Below are positions 60,406 through 64,000 of a stretch of 64,000 nt of DNA, piece after piece. Each line of letters opens with the position of its first letter. The stretch's first letter is position 1. The notes beneath the pieces are model-generated. The model had not been told where the DNA came from. It was given only the letters and a program-made list of their open reading frames with translations, and did not search any database. This DNA comes from Streptomyces tsukubensis (lineage in GTDB: Bacteria; Actinomycetota; Actinomycetes; Streptomycetales; Streptomycetaceae): the NCBI RefSeq assembly GCF_009296025.1, contig NZ_CP045178.1:2914001-2978000 (forward strand), in the 5' to 3' direction. Position numbers and translations under genes: made by a program.

Positions 60406-61319
60406 CTTCACCGACCCTGCTGGAGCCGGCTTCGCCCGCGCCCCAGCCGCCCCCCGCCGGGACTGAGAGGACGCGCCGCTCCTTCGCGAAGCGTGCGGGC
60501 GGCCAGTTGCACGCGGGTCCCGTCGCCTACACGGTGCTGACCGTCCTGTCGCTGCTCTCGCTCTTCCCACTGGTGTGGACGCTGATCGCCTCCTCACGCA
60601 CCTCGGGCAGACTGGCCGAGACGCCGCCGCCCTTCTGGTTCGGCGGGAATCTCCTCACCAACCTGGAGCGGGCCTGGAACGAGGGCGGGCTCGGCAAGGC
60701 GATGGTGAACACCACCGTCGTGGCGGGCAGCGTCACGGTCGGCACGGTGCTCTTCGCGACGCTGGCCGGATTCGCCTTCGCCAAACTGCGGTTCAGGTTC
60801 CAGAACATGCTGCTGATGCTGACCATCGGCACGATGATGGTCCCGCCGCAGCTCTCCATCGTGCCGCTGTACCTGTGGATGGCGGACCTGAACTGGACCA
60901 ACCAGCTCCAGTCCGTGATCCTGCCGACCTTCGTCTCCGCCTTCGGTGTCTTCTTCATGCGGCAGTACCTCATCTCCGCGCTGCCGACGGAGCTGATCGA
61001 GGCGGCGAGGATGGACGGCGCCAGCAGCCTGCGGGTGGTCTGGCACGTGGTCTTCCCGGCCGCGCGCCCCGCGATGGCGGTGCTCGCGATGCTGACCTTC
61101 GTCACCTCCTGGAACGACTACCTGTGGCCGGTCATCGCGCTGAACCAGGAGAACCCCACCGTCCAGGTGGCCCTGAACCAGCTCGGCCAGGGCCGTATCC
61201 CCGACCAGGCGGTGATCATGGCGGGGGCGCTGCTCGGCACCCTGCCGCTGCTTGTGGCCTTCGTCGCCTTCGGCAAGCAGATCGTGGGCGGCATCATGCA
61301 GGGGGCCGTGAAGGGCTGA
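60402..61319 (+). CDS. cebG: Cello-oligosaccharide ABC transporter permease CebG
   Basis: 305 residues, ATG 60402 overlapping the cebF stop (ATGA), so translation is coupled. Six membrane segments; EAA loop IEAARMDGASSLRVVWHVVF. MalG-type permease. A terminator-like hairpin follows, separating it from bglC. Confidence 0.93.
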   Translation: MTSPTLLEPASPAPQPPPAGTERTRRSFAKRAGGQLHAGPVAYTVLTVLSLLSLFPLVWTLIASSRTSGRLAETPPPFWFGGNLLTNLERAWNEGGLGKAMVNTTVVAGSVTVGTVLFATLAGFAFAKLRFRFQNMLLMLTIGTMMVPPQLSIVPLYLWMADLNWTNQLQSVILPTFVSAFGVFFMRQYLISALPTELIEAARMDGASSLRVVWHVVFPAARPAMAVLAMLTFVTSWNDYLWPVIALNQENPTVQVALNQLGQGRIPDQAVIMAGALLGTLPLLVAFVAFGKQIVGGIMQGAVKG

Positions 61320-61324
61320 CCCGG

Positions 61325-61350
61325 GGGCCCGCGCGAGGGTGCGCGGGCCC
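61325..61350 (+). terminator. Terminator-like hairpin between cebG and bglC
   Basis: 10-bp perfect stem (61325-61334 with 61341-61350), loop GAGGGT, six bases after the cebG stop. It implies at least partly separate bglC transcription. Confidence 0.7.
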
Positions 61351-61420
61351 TGCCCCACCACTCACTCGTCCACAGACACAGAGGTACGTACGTCTCCGCG
61401 CGTACGCCTTCTCTCACTCA

Positions 61421-61433
61421 TGGGAGCGCTTCC

Positions 61434-61434
<1 letters not shown>
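61421..61434 (+). promoter_or_regulatory. CebR operator overlapping the bglC ribosome binding site and start codon
   Basis: TGGGAGCGCTTCCA differs from the perfect site at one base. Its GGGAG is the only Shine-Dalgarno-like sequence for bglC and its last base is the A of the ATG. Confidence 0.85.
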
Positions 61435-62915
<1,481 letters not shown>

Positions 62916-62924
62916 CCTCTGGAG

Positions 62925-62972
62925 CGCGCTCCCCGGCGAGGACGGCTCGTCCTGGGACGGCCGGGGAGCGCG
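62925..62972 (+). terminator. Terminator after bglC
   Basis: 13-bp perfect stem (62925-62937 with 62960-62972); the 22-base loop contains a further 6-bp stem. Confidence 0.8.
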
Positions 62973-63109
62973 GCCTTGCGGCGTCCACCTCCCCGGCCGT
63001 CGCGGGACGGGGACCGGGCGTCCCCTCCTGACGCCCGGTTCTGCGGTGACGGCTACCGCTGCCGCCGCTAATTTTTATGCCCCTAGATCCCCTGGACCTC
63101 TTGGACCTC

Positions 63110-63310
63110 TTGGATCCGCCGAGGACCTCGTCCCAGAGATAGCCCCGTGTGATCGCCTCCGTGTGCGGCAGGATGCGGCCGGGGACCGGGTAGTTGTCGC
63201 GGGGATGCCGTCGGTCAGCTCGTGGACGAAGTCGTCCTTGTCGAAGGCGAAGCGGCGCAGCGCCTCATTCACGCACTACTCCAGCAGCTCGATACCGACG
63301 GCAGCCGGCC
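63110..63310 (-). pseudogene. Aspartate 4-decarboxylase relic, N-terminal-side fragment
   Basis: Reading leftwards, VGIELLE, a TAG codon, NEALRRFAFDKDDFVHELTDGI and, after a one-base frameshift, RDNYPVPGRILPHTEAITRG then YLWDEVLG. This fits the region before the PLP domain of bifunctional aspartate aminotransferase/aspartate 4-decarboxylases. Both a nonsense codon and a frameshift are present. Confidence 0.6.
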
Positions 63311-63351
63311 GACAGCAGGGGCTGCCCGAGCGGCGACGGTGTGCATGGCGA

Positions 63352-63540
63352 GGTGACGGCGGCGGAGCTGAGCCTGTTCGCGACCGCGGACGGCACGGTG
63401 GCGATGTGTTACATCTTCGAACCCCTGGTGAAGAACGGGCTGCTGGCCAAGGGCGACCGCATCGCCCTGAGGGTGTCGGTCTGCCCGCCGTACATCTCGA
63501 TCACCGAGCTGGACACGTACGAGTTCGACACGGTCCCCAT
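63352..63540 (+). pseudogene. Aspartate 4-decarboxylase relic, following fragment in opposite orientation
   Basis: ELSLFATADGTVAMCYIFEP, NGLLAKGDRIALRVSV and PPYISITELDTYEFDTVPI match the stretch that should follow the other fragment in the intact enzyme. It is on the opposite strand and then stops at an unrelated gene end. The two adjoining pieces read away from each other. Confidence 0.65.
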
Positions 63541-64000
63541 CAGACAGTGTTGGCGATCTTCTTCAGCAGCGCGGCGCTCGCGGTGACGTCGTGGCTGAGC
63601 CGGACCGCTCGATGCGGCAACTCGGCGAGACGGGTCGCCACCTCGGCGCGCGCGCTCGCCCGTCCGCCACCGTCCACCCCCTGTGCCTGCCCGAAGACGT
63701 CCGGATACCGGTCCTCCGTCGCCCCCGACATGAAGTCGGCCTCTCCCAGGGTCTGGACGGCGTCGACGCTGTCGGGTGCGGTGCCCGCGTCCATACGAGG
63801 AAAGAGAAGGCCCGCCGCCCGGCCACCGGTGGCCAGCACCACGTTGAACAGGTCGGGGAACTGGTCTGGGAACACCTGGACCTTCCGTTCCCGCTTCGAC
63901 TTCTCCCACAGCGGTGTGTGGTCGCCGGCGAGCAGCGCCTCGGTCACGGACTCGTGCTGAGTCGGGTGAAAGGTGCCTCCGGCCCGTAGGTGCTCCCGCG
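63540..64000 (-). CDS. Unknown protein, 5' part beyond the right edge
   Basis: The frame is open from the right edge to TGA at 63540-63542, at least 152 residues; an internal GTG at 63947 is a possible start. It contains HPTQHESVTEALLAGDHTPL, FPDQFPDLFNVVLATGGRAA and a C-terminal LSHDVTASAALLKKIANTV. No family recognised. Its stop abuts the decarboxylase relic, so its end may also have been altered. Confidence 0.5.
   Translation of the reverse strand, partial: REHLRAGGTFHPTQHESVTEALLAGDHTPLWEKSKRERKVQVFPDQFPDLFNVVLATGGRAAGLLFPRMDAGTAPDSVDAVQTLGEADFMSGATEDRYPDVFGQAQGVDGGGRASARAEVATRLAELPHRAVRLSHDVTASAALLKKIANTV

Overview
The window is high-GC actinomycete DNA, almost certainly Streptomyces. 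The base composition, the GTG starts with AGGAGG-type ribosome binding sites, an EccC/EccD-type type VII secretion locus and a complete cebR-cebE-cebF-cebG-bglC cellobiose cluster with its palindromic operator all point that way.

Left half (1-35569, minus strand): one reading frame with a good start at 35569 runs without an in-frame stop to the left edge, at least 11,856 codons, and continues beyond the window. The protein begins with a WXG100-like helical hairpin and a hydrophobic segment. A long proline-rich linker follows, then about 17 helical repeats. Next comes a first 'lonely Cys' (caspase/CHAT-like His...Cys) module and a papain-fold deamidase-type toxin domain with Cys/His/Asp. After that are two long blocks of beta-rich modules separated by coiled coil, two OTU-like regions, a Ser/Asp/Glu-rich linker, and a second lonely-Cys module paralogous to the first. 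I read it as a giant type VII secretion effector of the polymorphic-toxin kind.

Middle (35718-47897): the secretion locus, mostly on the minus strand. Two small Esx proteins head an operon with EccD and an unusual beta-helix/AAA+ (EccA-like) fusion, then a longer WXG protein. A divergent plus-strand gene interrupts the row. Behind its shared promoter region come a third WXG protein, EccC (three FtsK-type ATPase domains) and the giant effector. EccB, EccE and the mycosin protease are not in the window. A 1.8-kb stretch without convincing genes lies upstream.

Right part (49702-64000): ordinary chromosomal genes. These are a CsbD stress protein with a perfect terminator; an ArsR-like regulator divergent from a decayed hydrolase; a stand-alone LigD 3'-phosphoesterase and an HhH DNA-repair protein; a decayed class IV aminotransferase; a MarR regulator; an NADPH-dependent oxidoreductase with an inverted-repeat operator; a small conserved hypothetical; the ceb/bglC cluster (LacI repressor, cellobiose ABC importer, GH1 beta-glucosidase); a broken and partly inverted aspartate 4-decarboxylase relic; and the 3' part of an unknown gene at the right edge.
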